Program-made: the position numbers and the translations under genes | Shown: positions 1-8,264 of the stretch, piece by piece | How positions within the stretch are numbered: the first letter of the stretch is position 1 | How the letters are laid out: every line of letters begins with the position of its first letter | NCBI RefSeq assembly: GCF_020012125.1 | Contig: NZ_JAIFAG010000001.1 | Coordinates: forward strand, 4,774,001 to 4,838,000 | Direction of reading: 5' to 3' | DNA from: Hymenobacter psoromatis | GTDB lineage: Bacteria > Bacteroidota > Bacteroidia > Cytophagales > Hymenobacteraceae | DNA: 64,000 bases | The notes under the pieces: generated by a model | Told to the model about the DNA's origin: nothing | Seen by the model: only the letters and a program-made list of their open reading frames with translations | The model's database searches: none

Positions 1-2149
1 GCTCGGCAAAGGCTTCGCCGTCGGTGAGGTCCTTACCCCCAATCAAGACTTCGATGGGCGTTTGCGCGCCCTGGCTCATTATCTTGTCCGTCAAGTCGAT
101 AGGCTCGAAGCTGAGCTGCACATCGGGCAATTGCTTGGCCACAGCTTGGCGAATCCGGTCCTTGAGGTCGTCCAGATTTTTGACTTTATACTCTTCGGCC
201 AGGTTCACTTGCAGGTCGGCCTCATGGGGGCCGGCGTTGAACACGTACAGTGCGCTCGTACCGTAGCTGCTAGGGGTCAGGCCCACGAAGGCTGAGGTGA
301 TAGTCACGTTCTGCGGCCCCACCAACTGCCCGATGATGTCAATCAACCGCTTGGTGCGCTCCTCGGTGCGCTCGATGCGCATCCCCTGCGGCGCGATGAG
401 GCGCACCTGAAACTGCTTCGAGTGAGTGATTTCGGGCATCATATCCTGCCCAATGAAGTAGAAGCACAGGCCCGCCACGGTTAGGCAGACTACCCCGTAA
501 ATCGTGATAACTAAAGCCCGGTGAGCCAATAACTTATCAAGAATTCGCAAATAATGCAGCTTCACGCGCTCAAAGCCTGATACCTTTTCGGGGTGCGTCA
601 CCTCGTAGCGTTCCTGCTGCTGCTCAGCGGGCCCGGTCAGGTCGGGGAGCACAGTTAGCTCGTGCGGGGTAGCGTGCGGGTGCGCCTTGAGCCACCAGTT
701 AGCCACCACCGGTACGAAACTTTGCGAAAGCAGGTACGAGACGATAATCGAAAAGCCCACTGATAGTGAGAGCGGAATAAACATGCCCCGCGGTACGCCC
801 GTCATCAAAAATGAGGGTGCGAACACGGCCAGAATGCTAAGGGTAATGAGCAGCAGCGGAAACGACACTTCCTGGCTGGCTTCCAGGATGGCGCGGGCCT
901 TGGGTTGGCCCATTTCCAGGTGCTGGTGAATATTCTCAATCACCACCGTGGCCTGGTCCACCAGGATGCCGATGGCGAGCGACAGGCCCGAAAGCGTCAT
1001 TAGGTTGATAGTCTGGCCCGTGAGTTGAAGCAGCAGAATGGCGGCCAGAATGGAAGCCGGAATGGTCAGAATAACGATGGCCGAGCTGCGGAAGTCGCGC
1101 AAGAATAGCAGCACTACCAAGCCCGTCAGCAGCGCCCCGAGCCCACCCTCGAAGGCTAGGCTGCGCACGGCCTGCGTCACGTACACCGACTGGTCAAACT
1201 CGTAGGTCAGCTTGATAGTGGGGGGTAGCAGGGCCTGCATTTCGGGCAGCTTGGCGCGCAGGTCCTTCACCACGCTCATGGTGGAAGCATCGGCCGACTT
1301 CGTGACCGGAATATAGACTGAGCGCTTGCCATTGATGAGGGCGTAGCCCACTGGCGTATCGGTCGCGTCCTCCACCTTGGCCACGTCGCGCACGAACACC
1401 GTCGGCCCTACCCCCGTCCGCAGCGGGATATTGAGGAAATCGGGCACCTTGCTCACGGTCGTGTTGCTGGGCGTGAGCACCGTGTAGTCGCCGATGCTTA
1501 CCGCGCCGGCCGGCGATATCTGGTTGTTGCGCACAATGGCGGCCACTATCGCGTCGGGCGTGAGGGCGTAGCTTTTCATGCGCTCGGGGTCCACCCGAAT
1601 GACGACCGTGCGTTCGTTGCCACCGAAGGGCGACGGTGCCGAGGCCCCCGGAATCTGCGAAAACAGCGGTCGCACCCGCGTCGAGGCCAGGTCCTGCATC
1701 TGGCCCAGCGAGGCCGTTTTGCTGCTGAAAACCAGCTCACCCACCGGCAGCGAGCTAGCATCGAAGCGCACCACCACGGGCGGCACCGTGCCGGGCGGGA
1801 AGTAGCTGAGCACCCGGCTCACCTGCGAGGCCACCTCGCCGGCGGCCTGCGCCATGTTGGTGTCTTCGTAAAACGTGCATTTGACGAGGCACAAACCCTG
1901 AATATTCTTCACCTCCACGCTCTGAATGCCCGACACGTAGAGCATCTGGTTCTGATAGCGGGTGGCGATGAAGCCCTCCATCTGGGCCGGCGTCATGCCG
2001 CCGTAGGGCTGCGCGATGTAGATGGTGGGCAGGTTGAGGCGCGGAAAAATATCCACCGGAATGCGCCCCAGCGCCAGCGCTGCAAACACGAGAACACCCA
2101 GGAGCGCCACGATAACGGCAATCGGCCTGGAAAGAGAAGCTTTGAGCAT
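1..2149 (-). CDS. RND efflux permease, N-terminal part (runs off left edge)
   Basis: Inner-membrane proton-driven pump of the AcrB/MexB/CusA (RND) superfamily. The reading frame opens at ATG 2149 with a first transmembrane helix (MLKASLSRPIAVIVALLGVL) and stays open to base 1, about 716 residues, so the last third lies outside the window. It shows the usual order: helix 1, a long periplasmic porter region (GRIPVDIFPRLNLPTIYI, then GGMTPAQMEGF), and a block of helices containing LAIGILVDQATVVIENIH, which corresponds to RND motif A (the common form is G..VDDAIVV.EN). The start is 39 bp past the TolC-like gene stop, so the two are probably one operon. No membrane fusion protein is seen; it could lie further left. 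Substrate unknown. Confidence 0.93.
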   Translation of the reverse strand, partial: MLKASLSRPIAVIVALLGVLVFAALALGRIPVDIFPRLNLPTIYIAQPYGGMTPAQMEGFIATRYQNQMLYVSGIQSVEVKNIQGLCLVKCTFYEDTNMAQAAGEVASQVSRVLSYFPPGTVPPVVVRFDASSLPVGELVFSSKTASLGQMQDLASTRVRPLFSQIPGASAPSPFGGNERTVVIRVDPERMKSYALTPDAIVAAIVRNNQISPAGAVSIGDYTVLTPSNTTVSKVPDFLNIPLRTGVGPTVFVRDVAKVEDATDTPVGYALINGKRSVYIPVTKSADASTMSVVKDLRAKLPEMQALLPPTIKLTYEFDQSVYVTQAVRSLAFEGGLGALLTGLVVLLFLRDFRSSAIVILTIPASILAAILLLQLTGQTINLMTLSGLSLAIGILVDQATVVIENIHQHLEMGQPKARAILEASQEVSFPLLLITLSILAVFAPSFLMTGVPRGMFIPLSLSVGFSIIVSYLLSQSFVPVVANWWLKAHPHATPHELTVLPDLTGPAEQQQERYEVTHPEKVSGFERVKLHYLRILDKLLAHRALVITIYGVVCLTVAGLCFYFIGQDMMPEITHSKQFQVRLIAPQGMRIERTEERTKRLIDIIGQLVGPQNVTITSAFVGLTPSSYGTSALYVFNAGPHEADLQVNLAEEYKVKNLDDLKDRIRQAVAKQLPDVQLSFEPIDLTDKIMSQGAQTPIEVLIGGKDLTDGEAFAE

Positions 2150-2188
2150 GGGAGCAGGGGTAGCAAAAGGAGGAAAAACCGGCCCGCG

Positions 2189-3589
2189 CTAGGGTAGCTG
2201 GCTGGTAAAAATGCCGAGGTCGCCGCTCGTAGCGGCCCGCAGCAGCAGCGCCCGCCACACATTGTTGAGGGCGATGGCCTGGTCGGTTTCGGCCCGGTTG
2301 AGCACCAGCGTGGCTTGCGTAAGCACTACCAGGTTGTCGAGGCCGGCGTTGTAGCGGGCCTGCGCCTGCACGTAGGCCCGGCGGGCGGCATCGAGCTGCA
2401 CCGGGGCCTCGCGGGCGCTTTGGCGCACCAGCTCCAATTGGAGCTGCGCATTATGCTGCTCGGTGCGCAGCTGCAAGGCTTGCTGGTCGAAGTCGGCGCG
2501 GGCCTGGGTCGAGCGGGCCAGCTGCGCCACCACGGCCCGCCGGGTATGAATCAGCTCCGTCACGTGCCAGGTAAGCGCCGCCCCCACGGCGTAGTTATAG
2601 ACCTTGAAGGGCAGGCCCGCGCCCGGACTTGAGTCGATGTTATAAGTACCGTCCGCGTTGGCTGGTGTGGCCGCGCCCGAGCCCCGGCCCCAGGTGCCGC
2701 CAACCACCGATAGGGTAGGAAGATTGTTGAAGGACAAGGAGTTAGCTAGTGCATTAGAGGCCGCCACGCGCTGCTGATACGCTTGCAGGGTAGGGTGATG
2801 GAGCAGGTTGGCCGTATCAGCCGCCGCCGCCGGCAACTCCGGCAGGTGCGTAAAAAACCGCGCTGAGTCGCTCAGATTGAGCGCCTGCGTGGGTGTGCCC
2901 AGAAGCCCCGCCAGCCGCACGCGCTGCTGCTCGGCCTGCTGCTCGCTCACCAGCAGCTGAAGCTGCGCCCGCGAGGTTTCGGCATTAGCCGTTGAGCTAT
3001 CAATGCCCGCCCGAATGCCCGACAGCGTGCCCGCCCGAATCACGCGGCGCAGGGCCTGAGTGCGGTGCAGGTTGGCTTCCTGCAAGGCCACGGCTTTTTG
3101 CGCGGATAGGGCCAGCAGGTAGGCATCGGCCACCTGCACCTGGTGCGTGAATAGCTCCTGCTCATAGTCGGCCTGGGCCTGGCTCACGCCGGCCTGGGCG
3201 CGTTGCACGTCGGCGCGGAAGCGGCCAAACGTCACGGCCGGCCAGTCAATAAACAGCGTGCCCTGGCTGGTCCAGGAAGCCTGGCTGCTGGTGTAGTCGC
3301 GCACCCCCGACTCGCTGATGCCTACCCCCCCCAGCGAGGCCCCGCGCACCTGGTTGGAAGTGCCGTCGAGCGCCTGCGCCTGCGCCGTGAGCTGCGGCAG
3401 GTAGTTCGACCGCACCGTGCGCACGTCGGCCGCCGCCGCCGCAATGCCGGCCTGGCGCGCCCGCAAAGCCGGGTAGGAAGTGCGAGCGGTAGCCAGCGCT
3501 TGGGATAGGGTGAGGGGGGTAGGCGACTGGCCCCAGCCAGCCAGCGGCAACCCCAGCGCCACCCATAAAAGAGAACGGAATGCGTGCAT
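2189..3589 (-). CDS. TolC-family outer-membrane efflux channel
   Basis: 466 residues, the usual size for TolC/CusC-type channels that join an RND pump to the outside. It begins with a signal peptide (MHAFRSLLWVALGLPLAGWG) followed by the typical first helix 'PLTLSQALATARTSYPALRARQAGI'-like segment. Two internally similar halves are rich in Ala, Gln and Leu heptads, as expected for the OEP coiled-coil alpha-barrel, including ARRAYVQAQARYNAGLDNLV near the C-terminus. It is first in the leftward operon with the RND permease and lies just downstream of a two-component system that may control it. The specific substrate cannot be read from sequence. Confidence 0.92.
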   Translation of the reverse strand: MHAFRSLLWVALGLPLAGWGQSPTPLTLSQALATARTSYPALRARQAGIAAAAADVRTVRSNYLPQLTAQAQALDGTSNQVRGASLGGVGISESGVRDYTSSQASWTSQGTLFIDWPAVTFGRFRADVQRAQAGVSQAQADYEQELFTHQVQVADAYLLALSAQKAVALQEANLHRTQALRRVIRAGTLSGIRAGIDSSTANAETSRAQLQLLVSEQQAEQQRVRLAGLLGTPTQALNLSDSARFFTHLPELPAAAADTANLLHHPTLQAYQQRVAASNALANSLSFNNLPTLSVVGGTWGRGSGAATPANADGTYNIDSSPGAGLPFKVYNYAVGAALTWHVTELIHTRRAVVAQLARSTQARADFDQQALQLRTEQHNAQLQLELVRQSAREAPVQLDAARRAYVQAQARYNAGLDNLVVLTQATLVLNRAETDQAIALNNVWRALLLRAATSGDLGIFTSQLP

Positions 3590-3666
3590 GATGCCGCAAA
3601 CTTCCCCCGCCGGTATTAGACTGACGTTAGCGGCAGATTAGAAGTTATTAGAGCCGGCTGAAGCTC

Positions 3667-3740
3667 GGGGGGTAGGGGGGTAGGAGGGCGTTTGTCATTG
3701 CGAGTAACGTGGCAAACTCCCTCCTACCCCCCTACCCCCC
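3667..3740. repeat. 28-bp-arm inverted repeat at histidine kinase 3' end
   Basis: Arms 3667-3694 and 3713-3740 are complementary over 28 bp with one mismatch and an 18-nt loop. The arms are built from the word GGGGGGTAG. The right arm covers the TAG stop codon (3732-3734) of the histidine kinase gene. The loop holds TCATTGCGAG, the core of a dispersed repeat seen again in degenerate form near 56150. It probably acts as a 3'-end hairpin for the two-component operon, but there is no U-tract typical of an intrinsic terminator. Confidence 0.85.
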
Positions 3741-5108
3741 CCCCGCCAGCAGCGGCAGCATAACCTCCGCCACGGTGCCCCCGCCGGGGCGGGGCCGTAG
3801 CCGCAGCTGCCCCTGGTGCAGCTGAATAATTTCCTGTGCCAGGGTCAGGCCAATGCCAAACCCGCTGATATGCTGCACGTTGCTACCGCGGGTGAGGGGC
3901 TGAAAAATGCGCGCCGCATCAGCCGGAGCGATGCCAATTCCCTGGTCCTCAATAAACAACTGAATAGCCTGGTCGGTATGCATTTCCAAGCGCAAGGTTA
4001 CGGGCTGCTCGCCCGAATACTTACACGCATTATCAATGAGGTTAGTAAGGGCTGTGCGCAGCAAATGGGTGTTGCCAAGCACAATGGGGGCGGCATTTTG
4101 CTGCTGCACCCCTTCGCCCACCGCCAAAGCCAGCCGTTGCTGGGGGCGCTGGTGCTGCACGGTATCCACCACGTCGAGCAGCACATCCATTAACTCCAAA
4201 GGGTGGCGCTCCATTTGGGTCCCTAGCCCTTCGAGGTGAGCTAGGTGCAGCAGCCCATTGGCCAAGGCCGTGAGCTTATCCAACTCCTGAGCCGCTTGGC
4301 GAATGCCCTCGCGCAAACTGGCCGCATCCGCGTCATACATCAGCGAAGTTTCGAGCCACCCCTTGATGGTAGTAAGTGGCGTGCGCAACTCGTGCGAAGC
4401 CTGCGCAATGAACGCCTGCTGGCTCTGCGCCAGGGCCTCCTGCCGGGCCAGCAGGTCGTTGAAGGCGCTGGCCAGCACGCCGGCTTCGTCGTGCGGGCTC
4501 ATGGGGCGTAGCCGAAAAGCCCGCGTATCGCCCGGCCGCCGCAACTGCCCAATAAGGCGGTCAAAGGGCTGCAACGCCCAGCGCGCGAATACCAGCCCCA
4601 ACAGGGCTACCAGCGCCACGGCTCCCAGGTAGCCATAAAGCAGCGTTTTCAGCAGCGTGCGCCGCTGAGTAAAGCCGGCCGCGTCGTAAGCCGTAACGAT
4701 GGCTAGGTAAGTGCCTGGCTGGCCGGGCCGCTCGTAGGCCAGCACCACGCCATCTTTGGGGTAGGCGTGCCCAGGGCTGGTAAACTCAAACGCAGCCTGG
4801 CCCTGCCGTTGCGCACGGTTTCTTAATTCTGAAGATGCCTCAAAATCGGTAGCTGCGGCATTCTTATATAAGAGCTGCCCACCCGGTCCGTATACGTAGT
4901 CGGCCTGCTCGGGCAGCGAAGCCAGCACCACGCCCACATTCGCATCCTCAAGCACTTGGTACAGCAAGCTGGCCTTGCGCAGCAGCCGCTGCTGAAAAGC
5001 CTGCTGCCGAAATTCGGCGTAGCCAAAATATACGTAGGTAGAAAAAGCCAGCAGTAGCACGCTCACCAGCCCCGCAAACCAGAGCAGCAGTTTATGGCGG
5101 ATTTGCAT
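3732..5108 (-). CDS. Two-component sensor histidine kinase
   Basis: 458 residues from ATG 5108; an in-frame GTG at 5120 is the alternative. An N-terminal transmembrane helix (LLLWFAGLVSVLLLAFSTYVYF) is followed by a periplasmic sensor, a second membrane helix near residue 170 (LLYGYLGAVALVALLGLVFA) and a HAMP-like linker. The HisKA H-box is SHELRTPLTTIKGW. The ATPase domain has N-box NLIDNACKYS, G1 EDQGIGIAP and G2 GFGIGLTLA. All catalytic motifs are intact. The response regulator gene ends 39 bp upstream, so this is an operon pair. It may sense envelope or metal stress and drive the neighbouring efflux operon, as with CusS-type systems; that role is inferred from position only. Confidence 0.94.
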   Translation of the reverse strand: MQIRHKLLLWFAGLVSVLLLAFSTYVYFGYAEFRQQAFQQRLLRKASLLYQVLEDANVGVVLASLPEQADYVYGPGGQLLYKNAAATDFEASSELRNRAQRQGQAAFEFTSPGHAYPKDGVVLAYERPGQPGTYLAIVTAYDAAGFTQRRTLLKTLLYGYLGAVALVALLGLVFARWALQPFDRLIGQLRRPGDTRAFRLRPMSPHDEAGVLASAFNDLLARQEALAQSQQAFIAQASHELRTPLTTIKGWLETSLMYDADAASLREGIRQAAQELDKLTALANGLLHLAHLEGLGTQMERHPLELMDVLLDVVDTVQHQRPQQRLALAVGEGVQQQNAAPIVLGNTHLLRTALTNLIDNACKYSGEQPVTLRLEMHTDQAIQLFIEDQGIGIAPADAARIFQPLTRGSNVQHISGFGIGLTLAQEIIQLHQGQLRLRPRPGGGTVAEVMLPLLAGGG

Positions 5109-5146
5109 AGTAAAGGCCACTAAGCCAGCAACGAAAACGAAAAAAA

Positions 5147-5821
5147 CTAGCCTTGCATTAAGTACCCCATGCCCACCACCGTGTGCAAGAGCTTTTGCTC
5201 AAAATTTTTATCAATTTTCTTTCGCAAATAGTTAATATAAACGTCTATAATATTAGTATTAGTATCGAAATGCAAATCCCACACTTTCTCCGCGATATCA
5301 ATGCGGCTAACTGTCCGGCCCTTGTTCACCAGTAAATATTCCAGCAAGGCGTATTCTCGGCTGGTCAATTCAATGCGCCGGCCGGCCCGCTGCACCGTGC
5401 GGGTATTCGTGTCCAAGCTTAGGTCGGCTAACTGCAGTACCGGCTGCTGGCCTGCGTAGTCGGCGCTGCGGCGCGCCAGCGCCCGAATGCGCAGCAGCAG
5501 CTCCCGAAACTCAAACGGTTTTACCAGGTAGTCATCCGCCCCCGCCCCAAAGCCGCTTTCCTTATCGGCTAATCCATCGAGCGCCGTCAGCAGCAATACT
5601 GCCTGCCGCGGTGAATGCTGCTTAATGTAGCGGCACAGCTCAAAGCCGTTGAGTAGGGGTAGGTTCACATCCAGCACTACCACATCATAGGGTTGCTGGT
5701 CAAATAAGCGCTGTCCCATCAGGCCGTCGTAAGCCACTTTAAGGTCGTAGCCTTCACTGGCAATGCCTTTTTGAATAAAGGAAGCCAAGCTTACTTCGTC
5801 TTCGACAAGGAGAATAGTCAT
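5147..5821 (-). CDS. OmpR/PhoB-family response regulator
   Basis: 224 residues. The N-terminal receiver domain carries the acidic pocket (LLVEDE), phospho-acceptor Asp51 in VVVLDVNLPLLNG, Thr79 and Lys101 in LVKPFEF. The C-terminal winged-helix DNA-binding domain includes ELTSREYALLEYLLVNKGRTV and ends DVYINYLRKKIDK, typical of the OmpR subfamily. It is the first gene of the leftward pair with the kinase at 3732-5108. It is divergent from the ribosomal cluster, with 282 bp between it and rpsH. Likely target: the efflux operon to its left (inference). Confidence 0.95.
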   Translation of the reverse strand: MTILLVEDEVSLASFIQKGIASEGYDLKVAYDGLMGQRLFDQQPYDVVVLDVNLPLLNGFELCRYIKQHSPRQAVLLLTALDGLADKESGFGAGADDYLVKPFEFRELLLRIRALARRSADYAGQQPVLQLADLSLDTNTRTVQRAGRRIELTSREYALLEYLLVNKGRTVSRIDIAEKVWDLHFDTNTNIIDVYINYLRKKIDKNFEQKLLHTVVGMGYLMQG

Positions 5822-5906
5822 AACCTAACTATACGCACCTTACTGCCAAAGCACGAGAGTTTTGCAATTTTAGCACCGATACTTGCATAAGTGTCACACT
5901 TCCTGC

Positions 5907-5914
5907 TACCTTTG
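5907..5914 (+). promoter_or_regulatory. Bacteroidota -7 promoter motif TACCTTTG
   Basis: Exact match to TAnnTTTG, the -7 element read by the Bacteroidota primary sigma factor. It lies 189 bp upstream of the rpsH start, ahead of a sequence with several hairpins (5929-6017), so it could start a long structured leader or a separate small RNA. No convincing -33 TTG element was found at the usual spacing. Confidence 0.5.
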
Positions 5915-5928
5915 CACCCCGAAAAAGC

Positions 5929-6017
5929 TTAAGTATTCCGTGGGTTCGCCCACTCATTTGGCAGGTTGCCGAAAGAAACCATGGGCCGGCCCCGAAAGCT
6001 GAGCCCAGTAGTCTTAA
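5929..6017 (+). ncRNA. Candidate structured leader or small RNA upstream of rpsH
   Basis: The stretch can fold as a closed multibranch structure. A short outer pairing TTAAG (5929-5933) with CTTAA (6013-6017) encloses a perfect hairpin GTGGG-TTCG-CCCAC (5940-5953), a hairpin GGCA-GGT-TGCC (5960-5970) and a pairing of GGGC (5983-5986) with GCCC (6003-6006). It follows a -7 motif at 5907-5914 and precedes a second at 6065-6072. The spc operon is regulated by S8 in other bacteria, and the gene here is the S8 gene itself, so a regulatory leader is attractive; no known S8-binding motif was identified. A 40-codon ATG frame through the region has no recognisable product. Confidence 0.4.
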
Positions 6018-6064
6018 CCGAAATTTCGTTGTGCGGCAGTAGAGCTCGTGCGTCGAAATTTTCT

Positions 6065-6072
6065 TATCTTTG
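6065..6072 (+). promoter_or_regulatory. rpsH: Promoter motif TATCTTTG for rpsH
   Basis: Exact TAnnTTTG match located 31 bp before the rpsH ATG, giving a leader of about 25 nt. It is the most likely direct promoter of the distal spc cluster, whose usual upstream genes (rplE, rpsN) are missing here. No TTG at the standard -33 distance is apparent. Confidence 0.55.
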
Positions 6073-6103
6073 CGGTCCCAAAACCAGGGCCTATTTAAAC
6101 TAA

Positions 6104-6502
6104 ATGAATACTGACCCGATTGCCGATTACCTCACCCGGTTGCGCAACGCCCTCAAGGCGAACCACCGGGTAGTGGAAATCCCGGCCAGCAACATCAAAA
6201 AGGAAATCACGAAAGTGCTCTATCACAAGGGCTACATTCAGAGCTACCGGTTTGATGACACCTCGGCGCAGGGCGTAATTAAAATCGCCCTCAAGTATAA
6301 CCCTACCACTAAAGCGCCGGCTATCACCAAGTTGGAGCGGGTGAGCACTCCTGGCTTGCGCCAGTACCGGCATGTGGGCAACTTGCCCCGCGTATTGAGT
6401 GGCTTGGGCGTAGCCATTCTGTCTACTTCGAAAGGGGTAATGACAGAAAAAGAGGCTAAAAATGAGAACGTGGGCGGCGAGGTGCTGTGCTACGTATACT
6501 AA
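6104..6502 (+). CDS. rpsH: 30S ribosomal protein uS8
   Basis: 132 residues, normal length for uS8. The protein begins MNTDPIADYLTRLRNA and ends NVGGEVLCYVY, both highly characteristic; the RNA-binding segment STSKGVMTEKEAKNENVGGE is intact. uS8 binds the central domain of 16S rRNA during 30S assembly and represses the spc operon in enterobacteria. It is the first gene of the cluster here. Normally rplE and rpsN precede it, so this gene order marks a breakpoint in the S10-spc cluster. Confidence 0.98.
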   Translation: MNTDPIADYLTRLRNALKANHRVVEIPASNIKKEITKVLYHKGYIQSYRFDDTSAQGVIKIALKYNPTTKAPAITKLERVSTPGLRQYRHVGNLPRVLSGLGVAILSTSKGVMTEKEAKNENVGGEVLCYVY

Positions 6503-6523
6503 CCGCTAAGCCCTAGTATCTAT

Positions 6524-7081
6524 ATGTCCCGCATTGGTAAACTGCCGATTAGCTTGCCCACCGGCGTGCAGGTATCGGTTGACAAAGAGAACACCGTAAC
6601 GGTGAAAGGCCCGAAAGGCACCCTGACCCAGGCCGTAGACCGCGACATCGCGGTAGCTCTGGAAGACGGTCAGGTGGTAGTGACTCGTCCGACCGAGCAG
6701 AAGCGCCACAAGGCCATGCACGGCCTGTACCGCTCGCTCATCAACAACATGATTACCGGCGTTAATACCGGTTACGAGCACAAGCTTGAGCTGGTCGGCG
6801 TAGGTTACAAAGCCACCTTATCGGGTAAGTCGTTGGAATTATCGCTCGGCTACTCGCACAACGTATACTTGGCTATGCCTCCCGAAGTATCGGCCACTGC
6901 CGTTACCGAAAAAGGTAAAAACCCTATCGTGACTTTGACCAGCATCGACAAGCAGCTTGTTGGTCAGGTAGCCGCTAAAATCCGCTCACTACGGAAGGTA
7001 GAGCCTTATAAAGGCAAAGGCGTGCGTTTTGTGGGTGAGATTGTTCGTCGTAAAGCTGGCAAGACTGCCGCTAAAAAGTAA
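6524..7081 (+). CDS. rplF: 50S ribosomal protein uL6
   Basis: 185 residues, slightly longer than the roughly 177 of E. coli because of a lysine-rich tail (KAGKTAAKK). Start MSRIGKLPISLPTGVQV and the signature EPYKGKGVRFVGE near the C-terminus identify uL6, which binds 23S rRNA near the factor-binding centre. It lies 21 bp after rpsH and 9 bp before rplR, in the conserved spc order. Confidence 0.98.
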   Translation: MSRIGKLPISLPTGVQVSVDKENTVTVKGPKGTLTQAVDRDIAVALEDGQVVVTRPTEQKRHKAMHGLYRSLINNMITGVNTGYEHKLELVGVGYKATLSGKSLELSLGYSHNVYLAMPPEVSATAVTEKGKNPIVTLTSIDKQLVGQVAAKIRSLRKVEPYKGKGVRFVGEIVRRKAGKTAAKK

Positions 7082-7090
7082 TTCAGTATC

Positions 7091-7441
7091 ATGGCTTTCG
7101 ATAAAACATCCCGCCGGAAGCGCATTCAGCGCATTATCCGCACGAAAGTGTCCGGTACGTCGGAGCGCCCGCGCTTGTCGGTGTTCCGCTCCAATACGGG
7201 CATCTACGCCCAGATTATTGACGATACGGCTGGCCGCACGCTGGCTGCTGCTTCGTCGAAGAAGGTAACTGCCGAAGGCGGAAACGGAGTGGCTCTGGCT
7301 GCTGCCGTAGGCCGCGAAATTGCCGCCAAGGCGCAGGAAGCTGGTATCACGAAAGTGGTATTCGACCGCTCGGGTTACCTCTATCACGGTCGTATTAAAT
7401 CATTGGCAGAAGGAGCCCGCGAAGGCGGCCTCAATTTCTAA
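7091..7441 (+). CDS. rplR: 50S ribosomal protein uL18
   Basis: 116 residues, standard size. The N-terminus is basic (RRKRIQRIIRTKVSGTSERPRL), as expected for binding 5S rRNA, and the protein ends DRSGYLYHGRIKSLAEGARE plus GGLNF, a classic uL18 end. Spacing to rpsE is 6 bp, so the two are probably translationally linked. Confidence 0.98.
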   Translation: MAFDKTSRRKRIQRIIRTKVSGTSERPRLSVFRSNTGIYAQIIDDTAGRTLAAASSKKVTAEGGNGVALAAAVGREIAAKAQEAGITKVVFDRSGYLYHGRIKSLAEGAREGGLNF

Positions 7442-7447
7442 CGCATC

Positions 7448-8062
7448 ATGGCAGAGTATAATAACAATAATCGTGGTGGCGCTCCAGGTGGAAACGACCG
7501 CGGTGGCAACAATCGGGGGGGTAACGACCGTCGCGGCAACGACCGCGGTGGACGCGGCAACGATAGCTCGGTTCAGGGCGACTCGGATTTCAAAGAAAAA
7601 GTAGTAGCTATCAACCGCGTCGCTAAGGTGGTGAAAGGTGGTCGTCGCTTCAGCTTCTCGGCTATCGTGGTGGTAGGTGACGGCAAAGGCAACGTAGGTT
7701 ACGGCCTAGGCAAAGCCAATGAAGTAACCGACGCCATTGCCAAAGGCATTGATGACGCTCGCAAAAACGTAGTGAAAGTACCGCTGTATAAGCATACTGT
7801 TCCTCACGTGATGGAAGGTCGCTACGGTGGAGGCTTTGTACTCGTACAGCCCGCTGCCGCTGGTACGGGCGTAATTGCTGGCGGTGCTATGCGCGCCGTG
7901 TTCGAATCAGCGGGCATTAAGGACGTACTTGCCAAGTCAAAAGGTTCTTCAAACCCCCACAACGTGGTAAAGGCTACTTTTGCTGCACTCGCTAAAATGC
8001 GTGACCCTATGCAAATTGCTCAGGCTCGCGGTATTTCTCTTGCTCGCGTTTTTAACGGTTAA
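7448..8062 (+). CDS. rpsE: 30S ribosomal protein uS5 with RGG-like N-terminal extension
   Basis: 204 residues against about 166 in E. coli. The extra length is an N-terminal tail of about 40 residues made almost only of Asn, Gly, Arg and Asp, with repeats such as RGGNDRGGNNRGGND. The conserved body starts at FKEKVVAINRVAKVVKGGRRF and has the S5 loop VVGDGKGNVGYGLGKA. The double-stranded RNA-binding and C-terminal domains look complete. uS5 sits at the mRNA entry channel and affects decoding fidelity. The tail resembles RGG-box RNA-binding segments; whether it is functional is unknown. Confidence 0.97.
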   Translation: MAEYNNNNRGGAPGGNDRGGNNRGGNDRRGNDRGGRGNDSSVQGDSDFKEKVVAINRVAKVVKGGRRFSFSAIVVVGDGKGNVGYGLGKANEVTDAIAKGIDDARKNVVKVPLYKHTVPHVMEGRYGGGFVLVQPAAAGTGVIAGGAMRAVFESAGIKDVLAKSKGSSNPHNVVKATFAALAKMRDPMQIAQARGISLARVFNG

Positions 8063-8069
8063 GTTGACC

Positions 8070-8249
8070 ATGCCACAGATTCAAATAAAGCTCGTGCGCA
8101 GCGCCATTGACCGCCCCGAGCGTCAGAAGCGCACCGTGCAGGCCCTCGGCCTCAATAAGATGAACAGCACTGCTACGCACGAAACCAATCCCAGCATTTT
8201 GGGCATGGTGAAGTCGATTCAGCACTTGCTGGAAGTAACCGAACTGTAA
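8070..8249 (+). CDS. rpmD: 50S ribosomal protein uL30
   Basis: 59 residues, normal size for bacterial uL30. Sequence MPQIQIKLVRSAIDRPERQK and the motif TVQALGLNKMNSTATHE match the family. Start ATG 8070 lies 7 bp after the rpsE stop, and rplO begins 15 bp later, as expected for the rpsE-rpmD-rplO order. Confidence 0.96.
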   Translation: MPQIQIKLVRSAIDRPERQKRTVQALGLNKMNSTATHETNPSILGMVKSIQHLLEVTEL

Positions 8250-8264
8250 GCGTTTATCCCAGTC

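Noticed and set aside
5979..6101. 40-codon frame MGRPRKLSPV upstream of rpsH
   Set aside because: No family match by eye, and it spans the rpsH promoter motif; more likely leader sequence.
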